Origin: Dactylosporangium vinaceum
Lineage (GTDB): Bacteria; Actinomycetota; Actinomycetes; Mycobacteriales; Micromonosporaceae
Assembly (NCBI RefSeq): GCF_019904175.1
Contig: NZ_CP061913.1
Coordinates: forward strand, 1,860,001-1,924,000
DNA length: 64,000 bases
Direction of reading: 5' to 3'
The position numbers and the translations under genes are program-made. The notes below the pieces were generated by a model. That model searched no databases. It was given only the letters and a program-made list of their open reading frames with translations, and was not told where the DNA came from. Shown one piece after another: positions 1 through 8,251 of the stretch. Position 1 is the stretch's first letter; every line of letters begins with the position of its first letter.

Positions 1-1652
1 TGCGCCGCACCCAACCCCGACCCCAGCGAACCGGCCAGCTTGTCCAGCTCGGTCGCCGGCTGCAGCGCCTTGAGCTCGCCCGGGTCGATGATCTTCACCG
101 AGCCGCCGTTCTCCAGATCCTGGAAGATCTCCGGATGCTCGTCGATGTACTTCTGCAACTCCCCGTCGTCAAGCGTGAACTCCGACGGGGCGTCCTGCGT
201 CAACGGAGCCAGGTTCAGGGCCCCGAACAGGCCCAGCGGGAGATACCCGATGTCCGCGCCCAGGAGCTTCGACAGGTCCCCTATCGGCCCCGCGAGGACA
301 CCCGCGGCAGAGGCATCCCCGGTAAGGGCGCCGAGAGCGTTCACCACATCCGTTTTTCCTTGGGGGGTACTTCCGGGAAGCCCGTCGACCCCGACGAGTC
401 GCACGGTCGCCTCGAGCGCGTCGTCAGCCGCGTGGACACCGACGACCGCGACGCCGTTCAGCTCCGGGAACGGCCTGACGTCGGTCAGCGCCGGCCCCGC
501 GCTCGGACCCGCACCCAGGTCGCCGCCCACGCCCGCGCGCAGCTCCGCGGCGTACTCCTCGTCGATCTCCGGGCTGAGCCTGCTCGCCGCTGCCAGGTCC
601 GCCCAGCCGAGCAGCGGTTGATCGCCCGGGAGCGTCCCCACCGAGGTGCGGAACACGCCGTTCTGTGACAGCGGTGCCCGCTTCGTCTCGGCGGCCGCAG
701 CCGTCGCACTGCCCTGGGCGTCCAGGTCGTCGAACGCCATCAGGACGTACCCGTCCGCGACCACGAAGCCCACCCGGTCCGTGCCCCGCTTCTGCTGGAG
801 CGCCGTCAGCGACTCCTGTGCCTTCCTGGCATCCTTCGCCGACGCCGCGACAAGCGTCACCGGGCGGTTCGGGCGCGCGGGCGCGGCCCACAGCGCCACT
901 CCGATCCGGTCGTCGAACCAGGGCGCCACGTCCGAGTACGCGATCGGCGCCTCCAGCTGCTCGAACGCCTCGCGCTTCACGTCTTCGAGCTGCGGCCCGC
1001 CCGCCGACTTGCGCAGCAGCTCCTCGAACTTGACCCGCTGGCCGAGACCGGGGGACAGGTTGATCCGCGCGAACGCCGCGACGGAGCCCGGGAGCCACTC
1101 CTCCGGCAGCGCGCCGGACGGCTTCTCCCAGCGCTGCATCACCGCGTACGCCGTCCCGGCCGCAAGCACCGCCACCACCGCGGCCACGGCGCCGAGCACG
1201 AGACCCAGCCGCCGCCGCGGACGCGCGGGCGCGTCGCCTCCGAAGGTCACGACGTCCGCGGCCAGGGCGCCGGTGAGCGCGGCGTCGACAGGCGTGAAGG
1301 TGCCGGCGGGGACGATCTCGAGGCGCGGCACATCAGCGGCCGATGGGCCAGGGATGGGGGCCGTCGCGTCCGCGCCTCCGGTCAGCGACGGCTCAGAGGT
1401 GGCGGATTGCTGGGCGTCTTCCCCCGGTGAGGCTTGTCCAGCGGTGCCTTCGCGCGCGGCCTGTTCGCTGAGGGCCACTTCGTCGACCGAGTCTTCGTCG
1501 ACTGCGTCCTGGGCCGGTGCGCTTGCGTTGGGTGCGTTCTGCTGGCCGGCGTGCGGCGCGGATGCGAGTGGTTCGCGCTCCGGCTGGACCGGCTCGTACG
1601 CGCCGCCGCTGCTGCCGCTGGCGAAATGCGACGGATTGTCCGTCGGTGACAT
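1..1652 (-). CDS. DUF3352 domain protein (3' end beyond window)
   Basis: The reading frame is open from an ATG at 1652 to the left edge, giving 550 visible residues with no stop. A GGGGGAGGC ribosome binding site lies just upstream of the start. The first 140 residues are an acidic, Ala/Ser/Pro-rich cytoplasmic segment. One transmembrane helix follows at about residues 149-171, after the basic run RPRRR. The rest is a predicted extracytoplasmic domain with the DUF3352 pattern: EEWLPGSVAAFARINLSPG just after the helix, then alternating phrases such as APWFDDRIGVALW and GYVLMAFDD. DUF3352 proteins are common in actinobacteria and their molecular role is unknown. The gene stands alone; its promoter side faces the repeat-rich spacer. 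The family call is by sequence pattern only. Confidence 0.85.
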   Translation of the reverse strand, partial: MSPTDNPSHFASGSSGGAYEPVQPEREPLASAPHAGQQNAPNASAPAQDAVDEDSVDEVALSEQAAREGTAGQASPGEDAQQSATSEPSLTGGADATAPIPGPSAADVPRLEIVPAGTFTPVDAALTGALAADVVTFGGDAPARPRRRLGLVLGAVAAVVAVLAAGTAYAVMQRWEKPSGALPEEWLPGSVAAFARINLSPGLGQRVKFEELLRKSAGGPQLEDVKREAFEQLEAPIAYSDVAPWFDDRIGVALWAAPARPNRPVTLVAASAKDARKAQESLTALQQKRGTDRVGFVVADGYVLMAFDDLDAQGSATAAAAETKRAPLSQNGVFRTSVGTLPGDQPLLGWADLAAASRLSPEIDEEYAAELRAGVGGDLGAGPSAGPALTDVRPFPELNGVAVVGVHAADDALEATVRLVGVDGLPGSTPQGKTDVVNALGALTGDASAAGVLAGPIGDLSKLLGADIGYLPLGLFGALNLAPLTQDAPSEFTLDDGELQKYIDEHPEIFQDLENGGSVKIIDPGELKALQPATELDKLAGSLGSGLGAA

Positions 1653-2490
1653 GGTTTTGCCTCCCCCGCTGATGTGAGCGAGATGCTAGCGGGGGATGGG
1701 CACGGTCATGAATCCGCTGAACCGGCCGCTTCCGCGCGGACGACTCGGCTTCCTCGGAGAGGGCCCTGCTTCCGCGGCGCTCTGTTCGCGCGGACGCGTG
1801 CGCTTCCGCGCGGGTCCCCTCCGCGTGGACGCCTGCGGTTCCACGGAGAGGCCCTGCTTCCGCGGCGCTCCGTTCGCGCGGACGCCCGCGCTTCCGCGCC
1901 TCGGTGCGCCCCGCTTCCGCGCGCTGGCCGCTTCCGCGCGCTGGCCGCTTCCGCGCGCTGGCCGCTTCCGCGCGCTGGCCGCTTCCGCGCGCTGGCCGCT
2001 TCCGCGCGCTGGCCGCTTCCGCGCGCTGGCCGCTTCCGCGCGCTGGCCGCTTCCGCGCGCTGGCCGCTTCCGCGCGCTGGCCGCTTCCGCGCGCTGGCCG
2101 CTTCCGCGCGCTGGCCGCTTCCGCGCGCTGGCCGCTTCCGCGCGCTGGCCGCTTCCGCGCGGGCGCGCCAGTCCGTGGGCCTCGTGGCGGGCGCGCAATC
2201 CAAGCGACAGCGCCCATGAACGGGGCCGTGAGAAGCAAGTTCGGGCGGCGGCGGCGCTGCCGCGGCGACGAAGCCTTGAGGTTGGGGATCGGGCTATGGT
2301 CGGCCGTGGCAGCGCGCGGTCGCGTCGTGATGGTGCTGTGGTCGATCCGCGGTGGCGAGTTCGATCTGCTGCGGCGGAGCGGTTGGCCGATGCTCTACCC
2401 ACGTCAGGGGTACCCCGCGTGGTGCTCAGGGGCCAGCCGCACGCCGCGACCGAGGGCTTGCCGACGGTGGAGCTGAACTGACGCCTCGGG
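1653..2490. other. repeat-rich spacer without a convincing gene
   Basis: About 840 bases between the DUF3352 gene and a small reverse-strand gene. Positions 1720-1910 hold irregular copies of CTTCCGCG(C/G)GG-type words. Positions 1913-2161 are a perfect 17-bp array listed separately. From 2296 a short forward frame runs to a stop at 2479-2481, with unremarkable codon use and no clear ribosome binding site. I do not call it a gene, although it is the only part of the spacer with any coding look. Long frames crossing the array on all strands are a consequence of the repeat. Confidence 0.7.
1913..2161. repeat. 17-bp tandem array, 14 perfect copies plus a partial
   Basis: The unit GCTTCCGCGCGCTGGCC is repeated 14 times without a mismatch from 1913 to 2150 and ends in a truncated 15th copy. 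Because 17 is not a multiple of 3, each frame reads a 17-residue periodic peptide over 51 bp, so several long frames stay open through it without being genes. Perfect identity suggests recent expansion or homogenisation by slippage or unequal recombination. It lies in the spacer upstream of the DUF3352 gene. Confidence 0.95.
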
Positions 2491-2754
2491 CTACAGCTGA
2501 GTGGCGATGCCGAGGATCGCGGCGATGAGCACGACCATGGCGATGATCACCGACATGCAGCCGCTGCGGCTGCCGCCTCCGGACTGGGGCTGCGGCTGGA
2601 CCTGGGGCTCCTGCGGCGTCGAGGGGGAGTCGGGCGAGTCCGGGCCGGCCGGGCCGTGACCGGGCGGGGTGGCCGGCGTACCGGACGAGGGGGAGGAGTG
2701 CAGACCCGCCTGGCCGTCCGGCTCGGGGCTGGCTGGTGTTGTCGAATCGGGCAC
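2491..2754 (-). CDS. small Pro/Gln-rich protein with one C-terminal membrane helix
   Basis: An 87-residue protein starting at GTG 2754, with GGAAGGA six bases upstream. Residues 1-65 are hydrophilic and rich in Pro, Ser, Gly and Gln (for example TPQEPQVQPQPQSGGG). Residues 67-85 form a single hydrophobic helix (MSVIIAMVVLIAAILGIAT) ending two residues before the stop, the layout of a tail-anchored protein. A cysteine sits directly before the helix. I do not recognise a family. The good ribosome binding site and the contrast between the linker and the membrane segment argue that it is real. It has no close neighbours on its strand, so no role is suggested. Confidence 0.6.
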   Translation of the reverse strand: MPDSTTPASPEPDGQAGLHSSPSSGTPATPPGHGPAGPDSPDSPSTPQEPQVQPQPQSGGGSRSGCMSVIIAMVVLIAAILGIATQL

Positions 2755-3031
2755 TGGCGTTCCTTCCAGCTGATGCGCTCCGGGACCGCGCCCCGGATTC
2801 GCCGATGCAGTACGCGCCCGCGCCGGTACACCCGGAACTCCGCACGGCACGCCCCGCCGATCGTATGCGCGTCCGCGCGCCGCGCAACCCGCACCACCCA
2901 CTCGCTCCATCCACCCACGGCACCCTGGGCCTCCGTCGATGCAGTTCGCAGTAGCCCGGACCGCCTCCCGCCCCTGCGCCGCGCCCGCCCGCGCCCCGCC
3001 TCCAGCGCCCACGCCCGCGCTCCGCTTCCCG

Positions 3032-3217
3032 CGTGCCCGCGCGTCGAGCTCCGCCTCCAGCGCCCCTGCCCCGCGCCTGCGCTTCGCCTCCCGCGTGCCC
3101 GCGCGTCGAGCTCCGCCTCCAGCGCCCCTGCCCCGCGCCTGCGTTCCGCCTCCCACGCGCCCGCGCGTCGAGCCCCGCCTCCCACGCGCCTACTCATGAA
3201 GCCGCCCCGCCCGCGCA
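3032..3217. repeat. three imperfect 62-bp tandem repeats
   Basis: Copies begin at 3032, 3094 and 3156. Each starts with C(G/A)(T/C)GCCCGCGCGTCGAG and continues with CTCCGCCTCCAGCGCCCCTG. The third copy is more diverged. The period of 62 is not a multiple of 3, so a coding role is unlikely. Confidence 0.8.
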
Positions 3218-3360
3218 GGAGCCGTCCTCCCGCGGGCTGAGTTTGCGCCCCGCGCCCGCGCGCGTAGAGCCGTAGCTTGTCCTCCCGCGCGCCGAGCTGC
3301 GCCTCCCGCGTGCCCGCGCGTTGAAGAAGCAAGTAGCCGTCCTCCTGCGCGCCCGCGCGT

Positions 3361-3447
3361 CGTGCTGCTCGTTCTGCGCGCCCGCGCGTCGTGCTGCTCG
3401 TTCTGCGCGCCCGCGCGTCGTGCTGCTCGTCCTGCGCGCCCGCGCGT
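3361..3447. repeat. three 29-bp tandem repeats
   Basis: Copies start at 3361, 3390 and 3419: CGTGCTGCTCGTTCTG followed by CGCGCCCGCGCGT, with one T-to-C change in the last copy. The copies are directly adjacent with no spacers, so this is not a CRISPR array. Confidence 0.85.
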
Positions 3448-3640
3448 CGGCCGGCGCCCACGGTGCGTCCTTGCTTCCGGCGTTGCGCGTGCGCGGAAGC
3501 TCGGCGCGACGAAGCGAGCAGTCAACTGGCAAGCGGCGGGCCGGGGCGTGGTCGAACAAGACAAGCGGCCAGGCCGAAGCCAAGCCGCCTGTCGAAGTAC
3601 GAAGCACCTGAGCCGCCGAAACGAAGCCAAAACCGACAGC

Positions 3641-3692
3641 GAGACCAAGAGCCGAGACCAAGAGCCGAGACCCGGAGCCGAGATCGAGAGCC
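3641..3692. repeat. four 13-bp tandem repeats
   Basis: Copies of GAGACCAAGAGCC start at 3641, 3654, 3667 and 3680; the first two are identical and the last two diverged. They lie in the purine-rich, lower-GC half of the spacer. Confidence 0.75.
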
Positions 3693-3808
3693 CCAAACCG
3701 CTGCCGAGCAGGAAGTCTGCCCAGCACGAAGACCGGCCAGTAGAAAAGACGAACCGGCCAACGATTCGGCAAGCAGAAACGACCAGCCCGCAGCAGGAAG
3801 CTGAAGCC

Positions 3809-4495
3809 CTACAGGCCCGACAACCGCTGCCCCGCCCGCACCACAGCCATCGCGTGCCGATCACCCGGCCGGCGCCCCAGACGCTCTATCGGCCCCGACA
3901 CGCTGATCGCCGCGATCACCCTCCCCGTGCGATCGCGGATCGGCGCCGAAACGCTCGCCACCCCCGGCTCGCGCTCGGCCACGCTCTGCGCCCAGCCCCG
4001 GCGGCGAACCTCCGCCAGGGTGCGGCCGGTGAACTTGCACCGCGGCAGCAGCGGCATCACGGCCTCCGGCGGCTCCCAGGCCAGCAGCACCTGAGCGGCC
4101 GAGCCGGCGGTCATGGGCAGCACGGCGCCGATCGGCACGGTGTCGCGCAGGCCGCTGGCGCGCTCGGCCGCGGCGACACAGAGGCGCTCGTCGGCGCGGC
4201 GGAGGTACAGCTGCGCGCTTTCGCCCGTCGCGTCACGCAACGCGGTGAGCATCGGCTCCGCGGCGGTCAGCAGGACGTCGGGGGCGGCGTTGGCCAGCTC
4301 ACCCAGCCGCGGGCCCGGGCGCCAGCGTCCCTGTGCGTCACGAACCAGTAAGCGGTGGATTTCCAACGCCTGCGCCAGGCGGTGTGCGGTGGCGCGCGGA
4401 AGCTTGGTCCGCTCCACCAATTCCGCCAGGCTGGCGCCGTCGACGCAGGCGGCAAGGATGACTACCGCCTTGTCGAGCACGCCGACACCGCTCAT
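3809..4495 (-). CDS. ndgR: IclR-family regulator of amino-acid biosynthesis (NdgR/LtbR type)
   Basis: A 228-residue IclR protein starting MSGVGVLDKAVVIL, the usual N-terminus of NdgR/LtbR, so ATG 4495 is preferred over in-frame starts further upstream. Residues 1-65 form the winged helix-turn-helix, with recognition segment KLPRATAHRLAQALE. Residues 75-228 are the effector-binding domain. In Streptomyces and Corynebacterium this orthologue controls leucine (leuCD), tryptophan and other amino-acid pathways. Its divergent position 49 bp from leuC is the conserved arrangement. The short spacer contains an inverted repeat that could be its operator. The family is certain; the regulon here is inferred from orthologues. 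Confidence 0.9.
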   Translation of the reverse strand: MSGVGVLDKAVVILAACVDGASLAELVERTKLPRATAHRLAQALEIHRLLVRDAQGRWRPGPRLGELANAAPDVLLTAAEPMLTALRDATGESAQLYLRRADERLCVAAAERASGLRDTVPIGAVLPMTAGSAAQVLLAWEPPEAVMPLLPRCKFTGRTLAEVRRRGWAQSVAEREPGVASVSAPIRDRTGRVIAAISVSGPIERLGRRPGDRHAMAVVRAGQRLSGL

Positions 4496-4496
4496 A

Positions 4497-4509
4497 CTGT
4501 GTCCCACAG
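4497..4509. promoter_or_regulatory. candidate NdgR operator between ndgR and leuC
   Basis: A perfect inverted repeat CTGTG-TCC-CACAG lies immediately upstream of the ndgR ATG, in the only 49 bp separating the two divergent genes. TATGTT on the reverse strand (4515-4520) could be the ndgR -10. TAGGAT at 4533-4538 stands six bases before the leuC ATG and could be a -10 for a leaderless leuC transcript. The operator assignment is inference from position and symmetry. Confidence 0.4.
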
Positions 4510-4544
4510 ACCGAAACATACCTCCCAAACTTTAGGATGTCCAG

Positions 4545-5975
4545 ATGGTGGGAGAAGCACAGCCGCAAGCTCAGGAGCAGCCGCGCACGCTCGCGGAAAA
4601 GGTGTGGGACGCGCATGTCGTGCGCTCCGCCGACGGTGAACCGGACCTGCTCTACATCGATCTGCACCTCGTGCACGAGGTCACCAGCCCGCAGGCGTTC
4701 GACGGCCTGCGGATGTCCGGGCGGCCCGTACGCCGGCCCGAGCTCACGATCGCGACCGAGGACCACAACACGCCGACCGACAACCTGCTGACGATCAGCG
4801 ACCCGGTCTCCCGCACGCAGATCGAGACGCTGCGGCGCAACACCGAGGAGTTCGGGATCCGCGTGCACTCGCTGGGCGACGCCCAGCAGGGCGTGGTCCA
4901 CGTCATGGGACCGCAGCTGGGCCTCTCCCAGCCCGGCATGACCATCGTGTGCGGCGACTCGCACACCTCCACGCACGGGGCGTTCGGCGCCCTCGCGTTC
5001 GGGATCGGCACCTCCGAGGTCGAGCACGTCCTGGCGACGCAGACGCTGTCCCAGGCGCGGCCGCGCACGATGGCGGTGAACGTCGTCGGTGAGCTCGGCC
5101 CCGGGGTCACCGCCAAGGACCTGGTGCTGTCCCTGATCACCCAGGTCGGCACGGGTGGCGGGCGCGGGCACGTGGTGGAGTACCGCGGTCCCGCGATCGA
5201 GGCCATGTCCATGGAGGGTCGGATGACCATCTCCAACATGTCGATCGAGTGGGGCGCCAAGGCCGGCATGATCGCGCCGGACGAGACGACGTTCGCCTAC
5301 ATCGAGGGCCGGCAGTACGCGCCGAAGGGGGCGGACTGGGACCGCGCCAAGGCGTACTGGCAGAGTCTGCGCACCGACGAGGGCGCCAAGTTCGACACCG
5401 AGGTGACGCTGGACATCTCCCAGCTGACCCCGTTCGTCACCTGGGGGACCAACCCCGGCCAGGGCGCGCCGCTCGGCAGCGTGGTGCCCAGTCCGGAGGA
5501 CTTCACCGAGAGCGCGGATCGTGTCGCGGCGGAGAAGGCGCTGGAGTACATGGCGCTGACCCCCGGCACCGCGCTGCGCGACGTCGCGATCGACGTGGTG
5601 TTCCTGGGCTCCTGCACCAACGGGCGCCTCGAGGACCTGCGCGCGGCCGCGGACGTCCTGCGCGGGCGCCGGGTCAGCGACAGCGTCCGGATGCTCGTCG
5701 TCCCCGGCTCCGCGTCCGTGCGCGCGGCCGCGGAGGAGGAGGGCCTCGACAAGGTCTTCACGGAGGCCGGCGCGGAGTGGCGTTTCGCGGGCTGCTCGAT
5801 GTGCCTGGGTATGAATCCCGACACACTCAAGCCCGGTGAGCGCTCCGCTTCGACCTCGAATCGCAACTTCGAGGGCCGCCAGGGGCGCGGTGGCCGCACC
5901 CATCTGGTGTCGCCTCCAGTGGCCGCGGCAACCGCCGTAGCCGGTCATCTCGCGGCCCCCGCCGACCTGAACTAA
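4545..5975 (+). CDS. leuC: 3-isopropylmalate dehydratase large subunit
   Basis: A 476-residue aconitase-family subunit that, with LeuD, isomerises 2-isopropylmalate to 3-isopropylmalate in leucine biosynthesis. The three [4Fe-4S] ligands are visible as Cys357 (LGSCTNGR) and Cys417/Cys420 ([11 protein letters not shown]). The substrate and active-site stretches [13 protein letters not shown] and [18 protein letters not shown] are intact. Length matches the family. The upstream signal is ambiguous: AGGA eight bases before the ATG could be a weak ribosome binding site, or TAGGAT could be a -10 for leaderless initiation. leuD follows after 16 bp, so the two are co-transcribed, opposite the regulator ndgR. 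Confidence 0.98.
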   Translation: MVGEAQPQAQEQPRTLAEKVWDAHVVRSADGEPDLLYIDLHLVHEVTSPQAFDGLRMSGRPVRRPELTIATEDHNTPTDNLLTISDPVSRTQIETLRRNTEEFGIRVHSLGDAQQGVVHVMGPQLGLSQPGMTIVCGDSHTSTHGAFGALAFGIGTSEVEHVLATQTLSQARPRTMAVNVVGELGPGVTAKDLVLSLITQVGTGGGRGHVVEYRGPAIEAMSMEGRMTISNMSIEWGAKAGMIAPDETTFAYIEGRQYAPKGADWDRAKAYWQSLRTDEGAKFDTEVTLDISQLTPFVTWGTNPGQGAPLGSVVPSPEDFTESADRVAAEKALEYMALTPGTALRDVAIDVVFLGSCTNGRLEDLRAAADVLRGRRVSDSVRMLVVPGSASVRAAAEEEGLDKVFTEAGAEWRFAGCSMCLGMNPDTLKPGERSASTSNRNFEGRQGRGGRTHLVSPPVAAATAVAGHLAAPADLN

Positions 5976-5991
5976 AAGGGACAACGGACAC

Positions 5992-6579
5992 ATGGAGAAG
6001 TTCACCGTCCACACCGGCACCGCTGTTCCGCTGCGCCGGTCCAACGTGGACACCGATCAGATCATCCCCGCCGTCTACCTCAAGCGCGTCACCCGCACCG
6101 GGTTCGCTGACGGGCTCTTCAACGCCTGGCGCTCGGACCCGGAATTCGTCCTCAACAATCCGGCGTACGAGGGCGCGTCGATCCTCGTCGCCGGCCCCGA
6201 GTTCGGCACCGGCTCGTCCCGTGAGCACGCAGTTTGGGCCTTGCAGGACTATGGTTTCCGGGCTGTCGTCTCGCCGCGTTTCGGCGACATCTTCCGGGGC
6301 AACGCGCTCAAGGGCGGCCTGCTGCCGGTCGAGATCGGCAGTGAGAACGTCGAGGCGCTGTGGTCCGCGATCGAGGCTGACCCGAAGCTCGATGTAACGG
6401 TCGACCTCCAGACCCGCCAGTTGCGTGCGGGTGACCGGGAATGGGACTTCCCGCTGGACGATTTCAGTCGCTGGCGGTTGCTGGAAGGACTCGACGACAT
6501 CGGTCTCACCCTTCGCCACGAGGGCGCTATCACCGCCTTCGAACAAGGCCGTCCGGAGTGGACACCCGTCGTTCGCTAG
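5992..6579 (+). CDS. leuD: 3-isopropylmalate dehydratase small subunit
   Basis: 195 residues, the swivelling small subunit that completes the LeuCD dehydratase. It starts [26 protein letters not shown], where NVDTDQIIP is the family signature, and [13 protein letters not shown] is the second conserved motif. AAAAGGGA overlaps the end of leuC and serves as ribosome binding site. The C-terminal RPEW is typical of actinobacterial LeuD. The next gene, hupS, has its own promoter about 70 bp downstream. Confidence 0.98.
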   Translation: MEKFTVHTGTAVPLRRSNVDTDQIIPAVYLKRVTRTGFADGLFNAWRSDPEFVLNNPAYEGASILVAGPEFGTGSSREHAVWALQDYGFRAVVSPRFGDIFRGNALKGGLLPVEIGSENVEALWSAIEADPKLDVTVDLQTRQLRAGDREWDFPLDDFSRWRLLEGLDDIGLTLRHEGAITAFEQGRPEWTPVVR

Positions 6580-6651
6580 CCCCCGCAGGGCGTCTCGATG
6601 AGCCTCCGGCCAGATCCGTTACTCCACAACGATTTCTTTTCCGTCATATGT

Positions 6652-6679
6652 TTGTATCCTGTGTGCGTTGGGATACCTT
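6652..6679 (+). promoter_or_regulatory. candidate promoter of hupS
   Basis: TTGTAT (6652-6657) and TACCTT (6674-6679) are separated by 16 bp, a plausible housekeeping-sigma pair, about 38 bp before the hupS start. The stretch upstream (CACAACGATTTCTTTTCCG) is unusually AT-rich for this genome. Confidence 0.5.
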
Positions 6680-6716
6680 GCCCACAGGGACTTCAATTTT
6701 CTGTACGGGAGGAAAC

Positions 6717-7310
6717 GTGAACAAGGCCGAGCTCATTGAGGCGCTCAGCGCTCGCCTGGGCGACAAGAAGTCGGCGAACGCGGCGCTTGACGCGGTGCTG
6801 GCTGAGATCCAGGCTGCCGTGACCAAGGGCGACAAGGTTGCCATCACCGGCTTCGGTGTCTTCGAGAAGCGCGTCCGCGGTGCGAGAACCGCCCGCAACC
6901 CGCGCACCGGTGAAGCGGTGAAGGTGAAGAAGACGTCGGTCCCCGCGTTCCGCGCGGGCGCCAGCTTCCGTGAGATGGTGGCCAGCGGCAAGGTGCCGAA
7001 GGTCGCCGCCGCCAAGAAGACGACCACCGCCGCCGCCACGAAGGCCACCACGGCCAAGGCGACGACCGCCAAGGCCACCACGGCGAAGGCGACGACGGCG
7101 AAGGCCGCTCCGGCGAAGGCCGCCGCGACCAAGACCGCCCCGGCCAAGGCCACCGCGACCAAGACGGCCCCGGCGAAGAAGGCCGCCACCAAGACGACCC
7201 GCGCCGCGGCGTCGACGACGGCTCGCAAGACCACGACGGCCACCACGGCCGCCGCCAAGAGCACCACCGCTGCGAAGAAGGCCCCGGCCAAGAAGGCCGC
7301 CGCCAAGTAG
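6717..7310 (+). CDS. hupS: HU-family nucleoid protein with Lys/Ala-rich tail (HupS/HupB type)
   Basis: 197 residues from GTG 6717, preceded by a strong GGAGGAAAC. Residues 1-93 are a complete HU domain ([39 protein letters not shown]). The last roughly 100 residues are repeats such as [22 protein letters not shown] and PAKKAAAK, resembling the histone-H1-like tails of mycobacterial HupB and Streptomyces HupS, which bind and compact DNA. An upstream in-frame extension is ignored because the HU fold starts exactly at this GTG. The gene is monocistronic with its own promoter and a strong hairpin terminator. Confidence 0.95.
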   Translation: MNKAELIEALSARLGDKKSANAALDAVLAEIQAAVTKGDKVAITGFGVFEKRVRGARTARNPRTGEAVKVKKTSVPAFRAGASFREMVASGKVPKVAAAKKTTTAAATKATTAKATTAKATTAKATTAKAAPAKAAATKTAPAKATATKTAPAKKAATKTTRAAASTTARKTTTATTAAAKSTTAAKKAPAKKAAAK

Positions 7311-7323
7311 GTGCAGCAAACGA

Positions 7324-7357
7324 AAAGGGCGACGCCGCAATCGCGGCGCCGCCCTTT
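7324..7357. terminator. bidirectional hairpin between hupS and mutT1
   Basis: AAAGGGCG (7324-7331) pairs with CGCCCTTT (7350-7357); after one mismatch CGCCGC pairs with GCGGCG around a four-base loop. It lies between two converging genes and can serve both strands. Confidence 0.85.
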
Positions 7358-7375
7358 CGGCATTCCGGCAAGGCG

Positions 7376-8251
7376 CTATCGCAGGGTCACCGGCGCCAGC
7401 CGGTCCCGGCCGGCTATGCGCCCCTCGGAGAAACACAGCACCCAGCCCGCGCCCTTACGCGTGTGGAAGTCGACGTCGGCCCGGCCGGTGAGCGCCTTGA
7501 GCAAAGGCGGGATGAGTTTGCCCTGACTGCAGATCACGGTGGTACCGCCACGCCGCGCCAGCGCCGCCAGCGCCTCCGCGGCCGGGCCGGGCTCCGCGTC
7601 CTCGTCGAAGGCCGGCTCGAGCGCAACCGGCAGGCTCAGCGGCTCCACCGTCTGCCGGCAGCGCAGCGGGGTTGCCGACACCACCCGATCCGGCCGCAGC
7701 AGCGTCAGCAGGCCGCTCAGCCCCTGCGCATCGCGCTCCCCGGCCGCCTCCAGCGGTCGCTCGGCGTCCGGGCCGGACCACTCCTTGCGCTTGCCGGCCT
7801 TCGCGTGGCGCACCAGGGCCACCACCGAGGTCACCGGCGGCACGTCGAGGAACGCGCGCACGACGCCGCGGTCGTGGGCGTAGCTCAGCATCGTGTGCGC
7901 CTCGGTCGCGGGGACCCACCGGGCCTCCTCGATCTCGTGGTCGGCCGGGCGGGGCGCCCACGCGACCGCGCGCATCGACCAGAAGTCCACGCTCTTCTCG
8001 ACGCCCGGCTCGCCGGTCAGGTACCGCACCGACGGCAGCCGCACCTGTGGCGCCCCCTCGACCGACGTCTCCTCGAAGACCTCCCGGACCGCGGCGGTGA
8101 GCTCGTGCTCACCCGGATCGAGCTTGCCCTTCGGCAGCGACCAGTCGTTGTACCGCGGCCGGTGCACCAGCACGATCTCGGTGACCCCCGTCTCCGAACG
8201 GCGCCACACCACACCACCGGCCGCGCGGACCAGCGAGTTCACCTCAGCCAT
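7376..8251 (-). CDS. mutT1: Nudix hydrolase fused to histidine phosphatase domain (MutT1 type)
   Basis: 291 residues. Residues 10-135 are a Nudix domain with box G42-KLDPG-E48 and REVFEETS at 56-63; the glycine before the last hydrophobic position is Ser. Residues 140-291 are a histidine-phosphatase domain with VRHAKAGKR and a second conserved segment SATPLRCRQT. This is the architecture of mycobacterial MutT1, which hydrolyses 8-oxo-(d)GTP and diadenosine polyphosphates to keep oxidised nucleotides out of DNA. ATG 8251 lies inside the end of the CHAD gene (13-bp overlap), with GGAGGAAAA as ribosome binding site, so translation is probably coupled. It is last in a five-gene reverse-strand cluster. 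Confidence 0.9.
   Translation of the reverse strand: MAEVNSLVRAAGGVVWRRSETGVTEIVLVHRPRYNDWSLPKGKLDPGEHELTAAVREVFEETSVEGAPQVRLPSVRYLTGEPGVEKSVDFWSMRAVAWAPRPADHEIEEARWVPATEAHTMLSYAHDRGVVRAFLDVPPVTSVVALVRHAKAGKRKEWSGPDAERPLEAAGERDAQGLSGLLTLLRPDRVVSATPLRCRQTVEPLSLPVALEPAFDEDAEPGPAAEALAALARRGGTTVICSQGKLIPPLLKALTGRADVDFHTRKGAGWVLCFSEGRIAGRDRLAPVTLR

Larger units (their letters stand above)
2755..3808. other. 1-kb spacer filled with degenerate repeats
   Basis: No gene is supported between the small membrane protein and the IclR regulator. The stretch carries three separate arrays (periods 62, 29 and 13 bp, listed below) and many loose copies of GCGCCCGCGCGTCG. From about 3500 to 3800 composition changes: GC falls and purines (GAAGCC, CGAGACC) dominate the forward strand. 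Several long frames cross this area but have repeat-derived peptide sequence and no ribosome binding sites. Confidence 0.7.

Noticed and set aside
646..1677. Forward frame of 343 codons opposite the DUF3352 gene
   Set aside because: The reverse strand gives a continuous protein with membrane helix and a good ribosome binding site; the forward frame is its antisense shadow.
1674..2481. Long frames on both strands through the 17-bp array, reading Arg/Ala/Pro repeats
   Set aside because: They arise because the 17-bp unit has no stops in any frame; no ribosome binding site or conserved start, and five or more frames are open at once.
2296..2481. Short forward frame with near-normal codon use
   Set aside because: No convincing ribosome binding site and only 61 codons; kept as a remark in the spacer entry rather than called.
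3361..3447. 29-bp repeats resembling a CRISPR array by unit length
   Set aside because: Units are directly adjacent with no spacers, only three copies, and no cas genes in the window.
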